From Collybiopsis luxurians FD-317 M1 (lineage: Eukaryota; Basidiomycota; Agaricomycetes; Agaricales; Omphalotaceae): a stretch of DNA of 64,000 bases. The notes below the pieces were generated by a model, which was not told the origin of the DNA, ran no database searches, and was given only the letters and a program-made list of their open reading frames with translations. A program made the translations under genes and the position numbers. Below, one piece after another: positions 49,236-61,635 of the stretch. The stretch is from the NCBI GenBank assembly GCA_000827265.1, contig KN834771.1:1-64000 (forward strand), written 5' to 3'. Each line of letters opens with the position of its first letter. Position 1 is the first letter of the stretch.

Positions 49236-50817
49236 ATGCTTTCGGAAATTCACATCAGCGCAAAGGCGGATAAAGGTGAGTCCGTACCGCTATCAAATGA
49301 AGTTTTACGCCCTCAACGTTGCTCACCTATCAGTGTTCAGCCTTGTATTTTTGGTAACTGCCGACTGTATCACCGCAGCAAGAATATTCATTCGCTATCG
49401 GAATCAGCGGCTATGGTGGGACGATGTCTGTGAGCGCTGGCCATCTTTGGACTCCATTGGACTACCTCCTTTAGTTACAACTTCTGAATGTTTGAATTCC
49501 AGGGGCGTTTCTGACGATGCTTCTGACTATTCTAGTAATAGCCGGTGTTTTTTTGGACGATCAAGCAGGTTTGCCTAAGCGGTCCAGAGTCAGGTCTCTA
49601 AATTTTTAATTCATCCATACTGTAGGTCCGCCAGCTGACAGCCGTGCACGTCAAATCCAAATCGCTCAATTCTGGTGAGAAGGAGATTGATTGTGACTGT
49701 ATCATTCGGATTCAACTTCATTTTCAGGATGACTATGATATGTTATAGTTTGGGGGCATGGTGAGCGTTTCCCACCAAAATCCCATCGTCCCAAACCATT
49801 GGCTAGACTGTTCCTCTAGGTTTGCCCGAATAAGCCTGATGTTATCGACCGTTCGCCTCATCCCAACCTCATTTGTCTTGCGGAGAATATCTGAATCCGC
49901 CTTTATCAGCCTCCTGCTTCTGTGCATCGGCATCCTCACAGCCAAGCTTTCTTTTTGCGCCTCAGATTTGTCCTGGTATAGGAAGCCGAACCCTTTCTGT
50001 CCAATCTTAGGCAATGCCAAGCTTGGAGTAGCCGAACTCACTAGTAGGGAATCCCCTCCTCCCCTTGAATTATCTGGTTTACCCGCTTCATTCAGCGGCC
50101 TTAGTGGCAGATGTAATAATTGTGGCCATACCACTTCGATTATTGTACCGAATTAGTCTCCAAAGGGAAAAACGAAGGTACGCGCCTTTAAGGATCCTTA
50201 GCGAATCGAAGCTGACTCCGCGGATATGCTGTGCCTCAGAATGCTCCTCCTTATGTTCAGTGCCAATATAATTACTGGGATTGTCTCAGTTTTACGCGTC
50301 GTATTTCTCATTGGCTCTTCTCCGGGTCTGCTAACGATTGCGGTCAAAGCCGAGGTGAGAGCGGTTCGTCAAGAGCGTTTTTATTAAGGAGCCGGTCGTG
50401 TAACGTCCATCCCTCCACCCATCCTTCCTTGAGATGTATTGCAAGTTTTTACAAGTTTTTCAGATAGGGACCGCACTCATGGTGGCTGATATGGCCATTA
50501 TAACGCCCTACATTTATCGACTGGTGAAACCGGAAGGAGACTTCGATAGTAAGCCAGACACATATTATCGAAGTGTTCAACCAGATGGAGGTATTATTAT
50601 GCGACGGGTAGCGGATTTAGTACCAGATACACACCTTGATAACACAACTCAAGACTCTACCGCTGCAATAAGCTGTGCTTCTCTCCCTGATCCAGAAACA
50701 GCAGCCAACATTTCTAGTATGGCGACGGAGAGCACAGGTAGTGAGGAGCTTGGTGTGCGCCATCAAAAGCCCTTCACTTCCTCTCTCTCAGATATCACAT
50801 ATGCGAAGTCCATGTAG
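49236..50817 (+). CDS. Fungal rhodopsin-like integral membrane protein, copy B
   Basis: Same exon plan as copy A. The start at 49236 (LSEIHISAKADK) is followed by VFSLVFLVTADCITAARIFI with RNQRLWWDD, FLTMLLTILVIAGVFL, ARISLMLSTVRLIPTSFVLR, LSFCASDLSWYRKPNPFCP, VADVIIVAIPLRLLYRISL, LLLMFSANIITGIVSVLRVV and IGTALMVADMAIITPYIYRL. It ends with the shared tail EGDFDSKPDTYYRSVQPDGG and a Ser/Thr-rich end. All exons are open. It is closest to copy C, judging by shared residues such as the SKPDT tail. Confidence 0.82.
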
Positions 50818-52130
50818 CTCAAAGCACCGTACCCATGACGTTCCTGGTCAAAAATACATTTATACATTGAAATGGGTAGCAGGAATGAGCTTCGAGTAAT
50901 GTTCAGGCATTTCCAAGCGGGATAGCAGTTTTAGCATGTGCCGAAAGTAAATCTTTCAAACGGAAGGTCATTGTATGCGGCTTTCATTACTAGATAGGCT
51001 TCCTGTCAATGTAGAGCTTTACTCAGGAACGTTTGCTCACCGGTGGAATATTTCGCAATCCTACACGACAGACGAGCGAGACCAATACTGGGTATCAGAA
51101 ATACTCAGTTCGTACCGTGCCGAAGTCCATGAAGGTTGTTCAACTGCCATCTGGGTCCAACACTGCAGTGTAGGGCTTTACGGTGAACATATGGTAAACA
51201 GAATGGATTCTTCGATAATGACTGGTGCATGGTTCGTTGACTTCTGAGATCATTAAAAGACGTTTTGACGGAAAAGTTCGTGCGAGGTGAGCTGGTAGCG
51301 GTGATTCGGCAACAGTAGCTACCGCGACGGTGAGAGTATCATGAAAGAAAATCAAAAGGTCGGAGCTAGATGATGGAGCGCCTTCTACGTTCTGTCCGAT
51401 TTCCTGTATCTCCAAATGGTCAGTGTATTTTGGTCTTGGAGGACGGAATTGTGTAATATGGGAATGTTTATGAGCCTAAATTGCCAGATGCTTAATTAAG
51501 AGCGTTCATTAGCATTTATATATGTGTATTCGACATCCGCGCCAATCGTAACTGGTAGGTGTTAAAATTATTCAAATTAGTAGGCAATATTTTATTCCTC
51601 ACAAATGACCTTCAAAATAAGCACTGAAAGCTGATAACCTCTCCATCTCCCATTCATCCCTCTACCGGAAATACTTCGAACCAGAGTAGGCCTGTTGACA
51701 ATCTTGGCTGTCACCTACTATTGTGAATGACGACACCAAGGGCTATTGCAGGTAATTGCTTTCCTGAACCCAGAGCCTTGGGAACATAAATAGTCCGTAC
51801 GGGATTCACAGCGATCATTCATCGCATTTTTAGTGCGACGGTTAGGGAGAAGTATCAGGATTCGCTTCCGTTGCACTGGATGTATTCTGTTATACCGGAT
51901 CTATTATTCAAGGTTCCTGTCAGTAAGAGATCAAGGTCCATCGATTGAACTTATTCAGTGCTTCAACGACTGGTCACGTATTTTTACACTACAGTGCACA
52001 ATTAAATTTTTTGACTGAGCTCGGTGGAATGAGGTAAGTGAATGGCGTCGAAAAATGCTTAAAAGAAGCTGATGGACGAATTGTGCTCAATTAACCTTTC
52101 CTTCCTTCTTACATTTTTGACTAGTATTCT
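50818..52130. other. Intergenic between rhodopsin-like copies B and C
   Basis: About 1.3 kb with no supported gene. It contains the conserved upstream block at about 51684-51797, ATGAGGTAAG at 52029-52038 and CTTAAAAG at 52058-52065. Confidence 0.5.
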
Positions 52131-53679
52131 ATGCCCATTTCGCAAATTCACGTTAGTATAAAGGCGAATCAAGGTGAGCTTTTTACCTTTGGAACGAACC
52201 ATGCCCTACTGAATGTCGCTTCCTTGCAGTGTTCAGCCTTGTATTTCTGGGTACTGCCGAATGTATCACTGCAGCAAGGATATATGTTCGTTACCGAAAC
52301 CAGCGGTTGTGGTGGGACGACATGTGTGAGGAACTGGGTTCCATTGAACTACCTCCCTTCTCACCGACATTTTTAAATGCCTCGATTCCAGGGGCATTTC
52401 TGACAATGGTTCTGACAACATTAGTAATTGTGGGGGCTCTTCTGCCCAGTCATCCGACAGGTGGCTGCCTTTATTCTCCTCCGATAACAGACTCTCAAAG
52501 TATCTCCCATTCATCGTAACTCGCATGTGACCAGATCGACATAATCATCAAGTTCAAATCATACAATTCTGGTGAGGAGATCCAATACAGCTAGTTTATC
52601 TTTTGAGCTCAAATCTTTTCCAGGATAATTATGACAAGCTACAGTGCTGGGGCTTGGTGAGTGTTCCCAGTCAATTGAGAGTTTCTACTCAGACGTCTGC
52701 CTTTAGGTTTGCCCGCATAAGTCTAATGTTATCGACAGTTCGCCTCATCCCAATAATTTTCAAACTACGGAGGATCTCTGAGTTGGCCTTTGTCAGCTTC
52801 CTTCTCATGTGTATGAGCGTCCTTATAGCCAAATTACATTTTTGCGCCTCTGACCTATCCTGGTACAAAATGCCGAGCCCTGTATGTCCGCTTACGAGGA
52901 ACACTAACCTTGCAGCGGGCGAACTTACTAGTAGGTAAATCGGCGTTCTTATCCGCTCCTCTGGCTTATTTGATTTGTCCAGCGTTCCTCCTGGCAGATA
53001 TGATACTTGTGGCGATACCACTTCGATTGTTATACCGAATTAGTCTGCCAAGGGAAAAACGAAGGTATACGCTTTTTACCATTCCAAGCGAGTTCATGAA
53101 TTTACTCCCACGCGAAATTCTGCACTTCAGGATGCTCATCCTTATGTTTAGCGCCAATATAATTACCAGCATTGTCTCAGTATTACGCGTTGTATTTCTC
53201 ATTGGCTCTTCTGGGGGCATGGTATCACTGGCCATCAAAGCCGAGGTGAGAACGGCTCACCAAACGAGATATATTTGTAAAATTTACTGATTTTCCAGGT
53301 GGGAACTGCACTCATAGTAGCCGATTTGGCTATACTGACACCCTACATCTATCGATTGGTGAAGCCGGAAGGAGACTTTGATAGTAAGCCAGATACACAC
53401 TATCGAAGTGTTCAACCAGATGGAGGTATTGTCATGCGACGGGTATCAGATCTAGCACCAGACATGCGCCTTGATAACCTAAATCGGGGCTCTACTGCTG
53501 CAATGGATCGTAGTTGTACCGCTATCCATCTTCCCGATCGGGAAACGGCAGTCAACATTTCCAGTGCGAGGCCTGAACGTAGAGCTAGTGTGGATCTATA
53601 CCGTCAAAAATCCTTCGTTTCCTCTCGCTCTGATATTACCCAAGCGAAGACTACGCAGTTCGAGACCCCGTCTGCATGA
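52131..53679 (+). CDS. Fungal rhodopsin-like integral membrane protein, copy C
   Basis: The start at 52131 (PISQIHVSIKANQ) leads to VFSLVFLGTAECITAARIYV with RNQRLWWDD, FLTMVLTTLVIVGALL, ARISLMLSTVRLIPIIFKLR, HFCASDLSWYKMPSPVCPL, ADMILVAIPLRLLYRISLPR, LILMFSANIITSIVSVLRVV, VGTALIVADLAILTPYIYRL and the tail EGDFDSKPDTHYRSVQPDGG. Splice phases match the sister genes and no stops interrupt the exons. A receptor-like role is inferred from the family; nothing here shows the ligand. Confidence 0.82.
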
Positions 53680-56290
53680 TGTTCCCGCCGCTGGTCAAAA
53701 AAATCCGTTTGTACATTAAGAACATAACAAGGATGAATTTCGACTGACCTTTAAGTACTTCCGAGAGTCTATCACAGGACAATTCTGCGAGGGGAAAGTC
53801 ACTGCACGGGATTCCACTTAAGCCCGTGATAAGTAGTTTGTTTTCAAGGCTATGATATAGATCAACTGGCTTTCCTGCGCTTACTAGGACGAGTGATTTT
53901 ACGTTGTTCTTTGTGGAGGAAGTGTGCACGGTTTAGCGAGAAAAAAGGGCATAAAATGAGAAAGGCACTATAGTACAGCAAGGGTAAGATATTGTATTCA
54001 ACACTGGCAGTACATCAGCTTTTTTTGATCTATATATAAATCTATCCGACACTGGCGCCGATTTCGTCTATTCGCACTACAATACTCAAGCTTTAAGACC
54101 AGCAAATGACTTTCTCCATCTCCAACTAATTGTATTTCACTGATAGCTTTTCTTCAAAACGGTCGCGAGTAAGCCTTCTGACATATTCGCTGCTATCTAT
54201 TGCGATTGGCTGGGACACCAAGGACAGTTCCAGGCATTGTTAATCTAAATTTGGAGGATAAACGAAGTAGAGATGGTGTGGATCTCGGTTAACTCCGTCT
54301 ATCATTTATCAACCTTGGATCAACCTTTATTTCTTGCTTCATTTCTTGCTTCATTTCTTGCTTCATTTCTTCCTGTTCAGATATCACCCACACGAGAGAC
54401 CGGCAATATGCCATCCATTGTGATACCCACTGCATGATATTGCTGGTTGAAGTTTTTCTACATTGGAAGTAAAGAAAAGGCATCTGCAGTATGAAAACGC
54501 GTCAAAGAGAACTCCGTTTGTCACAGGGTAGAGGCACGTGACCGCATCGATTTCGCGGCACGTCCTCTAGGAACTTCCCATAAGATTGATAGTCGCACAA
54601 CTCTTCTCCAGGGTCAGATATCATCCCTCTTCACTTTCAAAGGAACGTCCAAGGAAATTTGCATTAGGAAGACAGTCCCTTTGAAAGAGGAATGTGGCAG
54701 TTCGATACATAGAAAAATTTTACTCAATATCGGCGGCATCTTGATGCCATGGTGTCCATAGAAGACGCAATCTGCAGATTACTTTTGCTCTAGATCCGTA
54801 GTGAAGGATTAATTTGAATTTCCTTGAGAGCGTGGCGGATGGAGCCTATTTGCCCATCTGTTCGTTGGCCATCCCTGCAAAAATGAGTCTTTCGAGAAGA
54901 CATATCTCCTCTCAACTCTCAAGATCTCAACTGCCAGCGTTCTACCTCATCCACACTGACGTGATGGGCCGATCCGTGTCATCGGTCTTTGTGCCATACC
55001 TTATGGGTTATTTCGTTGCGGAGCTTTTGCAGAAGATGACTCCGTCCCCATTAAGAGGACTAGGCGGAGGAGATCTACAAGATAAATCCAGGGTAGGTTG
55101 CGGACCTTTGATCGATCATCCTAATGTTTTTCATAGTTGAGGAAGACAGCGGCGCTGAAACATGAGTAATAATGTACCATGTTGCACGTTCGGGTGGGCG
55201 GGAGAAGGACTTCGCATGATCGCCTACTGGTTACTCGGAGTGTATAAGTCACTGACGGCATCTTCAGAACTGCTGCTTCTTTAGCTGCATTTTTGTCATC
55301 CAACAAGCAATGACTTTGCTTTTGTCGGGGTGGGGAGTTCTACAGCAGCCATGCTATGCGTCAGTCGCGAGCTTGTCTCCTCCTTCTGGGGCGGTCCCAG
55401 AGACGATGGTGCATGGGTCAGCACCGGGATAATCTCTGGAACCAGGTGTTCAGATTGTGGACCATGCCGTGTAATAGAACGAACGTCCTTCCTTCCTCCG
55501 GCCATCCTCAGTGATCTAAACAAACGTAAATGTCAATTTCTGCCAGTCACCAGCAAGTAAGGGGGCAGGTTAACTTTAGATAGATCCACATGTTTCCGGC
55601 TTCTTATCCCTTCCAGTTGCTTTCTAGGATGAAGCTTTGAAGTATAATATTGCCTTTTCCAGTGCCTTTGATTGAATATGAAAAGTCGAAGGAAGTGTGA
55701 TACCCCCCGATAATGAGCCCTAGTTATGTAAAAGAGAACATCCATGTTAAGGTCATTTCCATTTGAAAGTACTTGATTGGCATCACGGTTGTCTGCTGAA
55801 CCGTAACAATGGGCTTTATCGTGAAATCTCAACAAAGTTACAAATACCTAGCCTGTCAGGTTATTGCACCCAACTTACACACCATCACCAAGACCGACGC
55901 GAACATGCCAAATGCTGCTAAATGCGACAGCAAGACGATGGTAATCGCTTCGCAAGTTGGACGTATAGGTCAACGTATCGGTAAGGGAACTTTGTCAGAT
56001 CCGAACAAGGGCAACAGGCGACAGGCAGAATCTGTATAGATCGGAATTCACACTCGAGTGGTGAGAGCCTAAAAAGTTTGACGGGAGTTCTTCGAGACAT
56101 ATTTACATGCCCTTCCTTGAATTGTCTTTCCTTTTTCCTTCCCTCCAACCTGATTAAATTAATTAATTGGCCCGACGCGGGCATGAGGTAAGCTTTCCCG
56201 TTCATGTTCCTTTATAAGTCCTGATCGCACGCAAAAAGAAAGTTAGAATCACTACAGACTCATGCATCTTACCATTCTTTATTTTACTAC
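53680..56290. other. Intergenic between rhodopsin-like copies C and D
   Basis: About 2.6 kb, twice the usual spacing in this array. A partial copy of the conserved upstream block at about 54168-54245 lies far from copy D, so a further array member may have been lost between them. It also holds a 12-base tandem repeat (54329-54373). Open frames at 54814 and 55330 lack family support. The promoter motif of copy D is ATGAGGTAAG at 56183 with TTTATAAG at 56211. Confidence 0.5.
54329..54373. repeat. 12-base tandem repeat
   Basis: ATTTCTTGCTTC is repeated three times without mismatch (54329-54364), followed by a partial fourth unit. Confidence 0.85.
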
Positions 56291-56308
56291 ATGATAGTAC
56301 AGCGAGGG

Positions 56309-57767
56309 ATGCTTTCAGAGGTACAGCTTGGTACGAAGGCAAATCTAGGTAAGTTTTTACGCTCTCTTCTCTTCGCAACTTTCATAAACTCATTTTATTT
56401 TCTATCCACCTTCTCAGCGTTCAGTATCGTGCTTCTGATCATTGCTCCATGTTCGACGTTGGCAAGGATATGCATTCGTTGTCGAAATCGGCGGTTGTGG
56501 TGGGATGACAGCTGTGATTATAATTCATTCATCTCCCTCCAGCCGTATGTTTTCTGAATTTCTTTTAACCCTAGGGGCTCTCTTAGCGACGGTGTTCACA
56601 ATAGTAATGAACGTAGGGGCTCTGTTGCTCGACGAGAATTTAGGTGCATCTCCCTTCATTGCTCGTTTTATGAGATTTTTGACTCTGGTTCTTCTACAGT
56701 GGCTCCTGCGAAAGATAATACTCGTCAGGTAAAAATCATACGATCCTGGTGAGGACATCATATATTGTTCTTTCGTATGCGCTCAGCCCTTTTGTCCAGG
56801 ATTACCCTAGTGACCTACAGTTTCGGGGTTTGGTAAGTGTCAGCGGAGATAGAGTGGGGTAAAGTGTTGACATTTTTATCCAGGTGTGCTCGGATCACTC
56901 TGATTTTATCAATCGTTCGCGTTATTCCAACCTTTTTCACCCTGCGGAAAATATCTGAGGTCGCTGCGGTCTGCTTCTTCCTCATGGGTATGAGCCTCTT
57001 CATACCTAGTATATATTTTTGCGTCTCCGATCGGTCATGGTATGATTGGCCGGAAGTGGTATGTCCGTTGAGTGGCAACCCCAAGCTCGCAATAAGTCAA
57101 CTCATAAGTAAGTACGAACAGCTCGCCAACTCAACCTTTTACCGTGTTACTTATTCTTGCTTGATTGAGTGTCCCTCCTGGGTGAAGCTACGCTCGTAAT
57201 CATACCACTTCGGTTGTTCTGTCAAATCGGTCTCGCAAGTGACAAGCGAAGGTACTGTACTGCGTGTTTTTGGAATGTTTCTGGATTGCTCATTCCACGT
57301 TTGCTGAAGAATGCTTGCCATCATGTTCAGTGCAACTTTGATCACCATGGTCATTTCGATCTTACATGCTGTATTTCTCGTTGCATCTGCCTGGAACTTG
57401 GCAGCCTTTGCCGTTGAGGTCCAGGTACGGGCAGATCCATGTTATTTTTAGAGAAAGTGTCGATGTCAATTTTTTATGCCTTGTCTTCCAGATGAGTACC
57501 GCCCTCATAGTTGCCAATTTGGCCATCTTAACACCTTACATCTATCGATTGGTCAAACATGAAGGAGACTTTGATAGTGAGCCTTGCACTCACTATCGAA
57601 GTTTCGAACCGGACGGAGTCTTTCGAATGCGACGTGTATCGGATCTGGCCCCTGACGTCCGTTTAACCGACACGACTCGTCTGTCTACACTGTCTACTGG
57701 TCACAATGCATCAGATCCTGCCATTTCCACGTGTGCAGTGGCGTTATCCAGAAGCAACGGCGAGTAA
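56309..57767 (+). CDS. Fungal rhodopsin-like integral membrane protein, copy D
   Basis: The start at 56309 (LSEVQLGTKANL) aligns with the other copies; an in-frame ATG at 56291 would add six residues. The most divergent member: FSIVLLIIAPCSTLARICIR with RNRRLWWDD, TVFTIVMNVGALLLDEN, ARITLILSIVRVIPTFFTLR, FCVSDRSWYDWPEVVCPLSG, EATLVIIPLRLFCQIGL, a helix near MLAIMFSATLITMVISIL (about 57305-57370) and MSTALIVANLAILTPYIYRL, with the tail EGDFDSEPCTHYRSFEPDG. One intron uses the donor GTGATT (56515). The exons are open, so it is probably functional. Confidence 0.8.
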
Positions 57768-58416
57768 GGAATCGCAGTCTCGGGCAATCTGTATTCACTG
57801 ACAGTACTCTACTATTTTCTTTCTTCCGCAACGGAATTGACATTAATGGACAAGTACATCAAATCTAATGTATATAACACTCGCTGTAATCAGTTGTAAA
57901 ACATATCGAATTAGTATACATATAACAGTATCATCTTGACGTCTCCGTTGCTGGAGAATGTGTGCACTTCTTTATGCGACGGTCAAGCGCCCAATACGCT
58001 TATCAGGTGACCGCTCTCTCACGCGGAGGGACGTTGGAGAGACGCGTCGAACGACGTAGACGCGGACAAACATGAGAAAAGGAGCGTATGAATGCTCAAA
58101 TTACGCAGCAGGTTTTGCTTCGTGCGTATCATTAAATGTATGTACCTTCACTTTTGTCGATTTTCTCGAGCAATGAATGCAGAACGACACGCAGATACGC
58201 GTACTGTCAGGTGACCGCTCCTCTCACGGCTAAAACCCTATCTCCTCTCGGTTCCTCGGACCGTCCTCTCTCGGAAAATCCAAAGACGCTTAACGTCTAT
58301 AAAGATCATCCGTTATCATTTCATCTCCCACACAGACTTGGGATAAATATTCTCATTCTAATCCCCAGTATCTCCAGTAAATCCCCCGGAATCCCCAAGT
58401 TTCATTTCCCCCAATC
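57768..58416. other. Intergenic upstream of the transaldolase-like gene
   Basis: About 650 bases. A related phrase occurs twice: ATCAGGTGACCGCTCTCTCAC near 58002 and GTCAGGTGACCGCTCCTCTCAC near 58206. It may be a duplicated regulatory site. No gene was supported. Confidence 0.45.
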
Positions 58417-59790
58417 ATGTCCCGCACACTCCTCGCACAGATCAGCGACATCGCTACGGTTGACATTGACTGTATGGATCCAGACGTCGCACGAAGACAC
58501 ACTCCATCCACAGCTACCCCATTTTTCTGCGACATGACCTCGAATCAAGCAATTGTCAGTGGAGAAGCCGTGCGCCCTGAACGAGCGGCGTTGTTACGCG
58601 AGGCCATCGATCAAGTAAAAGCTAAGCAAAGTGTCGATTCGGATTCGTTCGCGCAGGATGTTTTGGATATTTTCGTACGTTGCGCCGCACTTTGTTTTGC
58701 GCAGAGGATGTGATGGAGTTGTTTTGTTTATTTATTTCATGTAGACTGTCCTCCTTGGTAAAGAGATATACCCATATCTCAGCGGTAATGTCCACGCACA
58801 GACTTCGCCTCCGGCTGCGTTCGACGTTCAGAAAACTATTACTCACGCGAAAACGTTAGTCAAGATATTCGAAGAAAGAGGGATACCAAAGTATGTACAT
58901 GGTACCTGTTCCTTACTCACCCGTGCCATCGTCCGTGAATTCATGAACTCTCCATCTATTATCGTTCTTCTTTCCCCCACCCTCTAGGTCCCGTGTCTGC
59001 ATCAAAATCCCCACCACGGCAGAAGGAATGGTAGCGTGTGCTCAGCTACAAAAAGAAGGCATCCAAACACTCGCGACGTGTTTGTTTAATGTCCCACAGG
59101 CATTGGCAGCGCATCAAGCCAAGTGTGTATATGTCGCGCCGTACTTTAATGGTATGTGGTTCACTCGGAATTCGGTTCCTGTCGACTCTCTTTCATACTC
59201 GCCTACTCGTTTAATCGCGCAGAGCTTCGCGTTCATTTTGAACCTACCATCTGGCGGGAATATGCTGTCCCAGGCAAAGAACACCCCATGTCCCAAGTCA
59301 TATTTGACGTCAAAGCGATTTTTGAAAAGATCGGGTCCAAGACCAAGGTGATGCCTGCTAGTATCGTTACGCCGAGGGAGGTGAGTGGACTCGTCACTAG
59401 AACGGGGATTCTTCTACGAAAGAAATAGGTTATCTTCTGGGCTGATTATTATTTTGCTTTCCTCTCCGCCTCGTTTCCTCTATATGATAAAAGGTAATCG
59501 GCCTCGTCTCCCTCCACCCAGACCACATCACCATCTCTGGTGGCATCCTCGACAAACTCGCCGCTCTGCCTGCTGTCCCACCCTCCGAGCTCGAACCCAA
59601 GCTCACATACACAGGTCTCAAAGAAGACATACTGTCTGCAGATTTTCTAGCTTCGAACGGCGAGCTGCTCAGGGAGGAGTTGGAAAAGGACGTGGAGGCG
59701 ACGAGAAAGTTGGATGATGCGTTGAAGCTTTTTGATGAGTGTGAGAGGAGGACTAAGGAGGTTGTGTTGAAGGTTGCGAGGGGTGAGTGA
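58417..59790 (+). CDS. Transaldolase-family protein
   Basis: Five exons encode an aldolase-type TIM barrel of about 340 residues. The start at 58417 gives SRTLLAQISDIATVDIDCMD. Landmarks are ATPFFCDMTSNQAIV (substrate-side strand with the conserved T-S/T-N), VHAQTSPPAAFDVQKTITHA, the Schiff-base lysine in RVCIKIPTTAEGMVAC (about 58995-59040), GIQTLATCLFNVPQALAAHQ, YVAPYFNELRV across an intron, and KVMPASIVTPREVIGL. A helical C-terminus ends at 59788-59790. Classical transaldolase moves a dihydroxyacetone unit in the pentose phosphate pathway. This fungal lineage is somewhat divergent from yeast TAL1, so a related aldolase activity is possible. Confidence 0.85.
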
Positions 59791-61635
59791 ATGTGAACTG
59801 GAAGGGGAGAGATTTCAGAGGGTTCGATGAGAGAAAGGGATCAGGACGTGTAGGAAATGGGAGAATGTAAGGATACGAGGTGTAAGTGACCGGTCTCCAA
59901 TCGATATGTATTTGTGCAGAACCGAAAAAATGAATAATATCGAGTCGAGACATATTGACTCATAGATGGCACTCTAAGCTACCCTCTGTGCTTTCGTTCG
60001 TACTCGAGGGGTATACAACAACATCCGTACGCCACTTTCTTCATTGGTTTGTTTGCTTGTTTATATGCTTGTTTTCTTTCTTTCTTCTTTTCCTTTTCTC
60101 TCTAATCTTCTTCTCAAATCTTCTTCGTTCAATATATGCATATATCATTCCCCCTTCCACCCTCGATCTTTACCCCAGCTCAAGTCAGGTTTTCAGGCCC
60201 TCCATCATGGGATGCATCATACTTAAGTACGAGTATGAGAGTAATACGCGTATGACTACGAGTTTGAGTTTGGGTACCGCTGATGGTAGGGAAGGACTCG
60301 GCGACGGGAGGGATGCCGTGTTACTATTAGTGGCTGGGATATCTGATGCAGATGCAGATGACTCGATGGACATTGAACGGGTCGCATAACTAGGATGGGC
60401 TCGAATGACGGGACGTCTAGTGGCTGGGATGACCTCTGAGACGATAGGGTTGGAATGAATGGTTTGGGATACGCCGAGCCTAGTGCCAGGATGGACAGTG
60501 AAACAGCGGATGGATGGATGGATGGATGGATAGATCATAGATGGATGGACCGTGACGGGATGAGGTTTTACACTTTTGACAGCATCCTAAGGCTATAGCT
60601 AGGTACATAACCCTTAGGCTGACCTCACAGCCGATCACGGATAGGAACGAACGAATGAGTAAACGAGCGAAGTAATAGAGACTACTTACATCTGTCACGC
60701 ATCAGTGTATGGATCTATGCATCATGTTCCATGATCCATAATCCTTCATGCAAGTCAGCGGAACCGCAAGCCCGCTACTGCTGCACCAGATGGCCCAAAC
60801 GCTCAAACCGCTAACACCACCGGTTAGCACCGCCAGATACAGATTACCTGACGGGGAAGCGGATTTATCAAGAACTCCATCTTCCCATCCATGAAGGTGC
60901 ATACGGGACACAGTAGTCCATTGAGCTTGGCGAAACGATGAGAATACGGGAAAACACCTTCGGTATCAACCAGTTTCATGATCTGATTCATGCATGATGA
61001 TGGTCGATTCGACGCCTCTGGCCCAAACGCCCAATTTCAACATCAACTATGTGAGTTTATTTACTCGTCGAGTACGTACGCTGTGCGCCAACCCCCATAC
61101 GAACAAATCTCAAGCAAATGCAAGTGCAGAAAAGAAAATTCTATCAAATATGTATAGAGAGCGAGAATAAGATATGTAGTTATACAGCGATTACCGATGT
61201 ACCGTAGTATCTCGTAGTATGTATGTATGCAGTACCAATACCTATACCTGTAAATCCATATCCTAACAAAAAAAAAAACCAAAACCAAAACAGAAGGAGT
61301 AAAAAAAGAACAAACATCATCCAGACTCTCGTACTTGTCATTAAACCTGTTAATGGCTAAATTTAGCCTTCCCTGCTTGCGTATGTCCCCCGAATAAAAT
61401 GAATCGGCTCTCATCCTCCGAATAATGATACGACAGACCCAACGAACGAATAGAAACCAAGATGAAGCGACGATAATCACCAAGCGAACACTTGAAAAAA
61501 GGTTGAATTGAACCGGTGAGAAGATAAAAATTCCGTGCTACACGACAGTCAACATGAATAGGGACAGTAAGCGCCGGTAACATATGTAGATCCCTACCAC
61601 GTCGTATGTCCTAGGTAGTCGACGTCGCCGTGTAA
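59791..61635. other. Intergenic region with simple repeats
   Basis: About 1.8 kb. It contains a pyrimidine-rich tract (about 60060-60130), a GGAT microsatellite at 60508-60532 and an A-rich tract near 61270. Open frames on both strands show no family resemblance. Confidence 0.5.
60508..60532. repeat. GGAT tetranucleotide microsatellite
   Basis: About six consecutive units of GGAT, with a related unit downstream (ATGGATGG at about 60540). Confidence 0.85.

Noticed and set aside
54814..55140. 108-codon plus-strand frame containing HTDVMG, reminiscent of retroelement integrase
   Set aside because: The resemblance is limited to a few residues; no neighbouring integrase or RT motifs are seen.
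59955..60389. 144-codon plus-strand frame with a hydrophobic stretch
   Set aside because: The hydrophobic part comes from a pyrimidine-rich tract; no family support.
61061..61483. 140-codon minus-strand frame rich in Tyr, Ile and Phe
   Set aside because: AT-rich low-complexity DNA with no domain, splice or start support.
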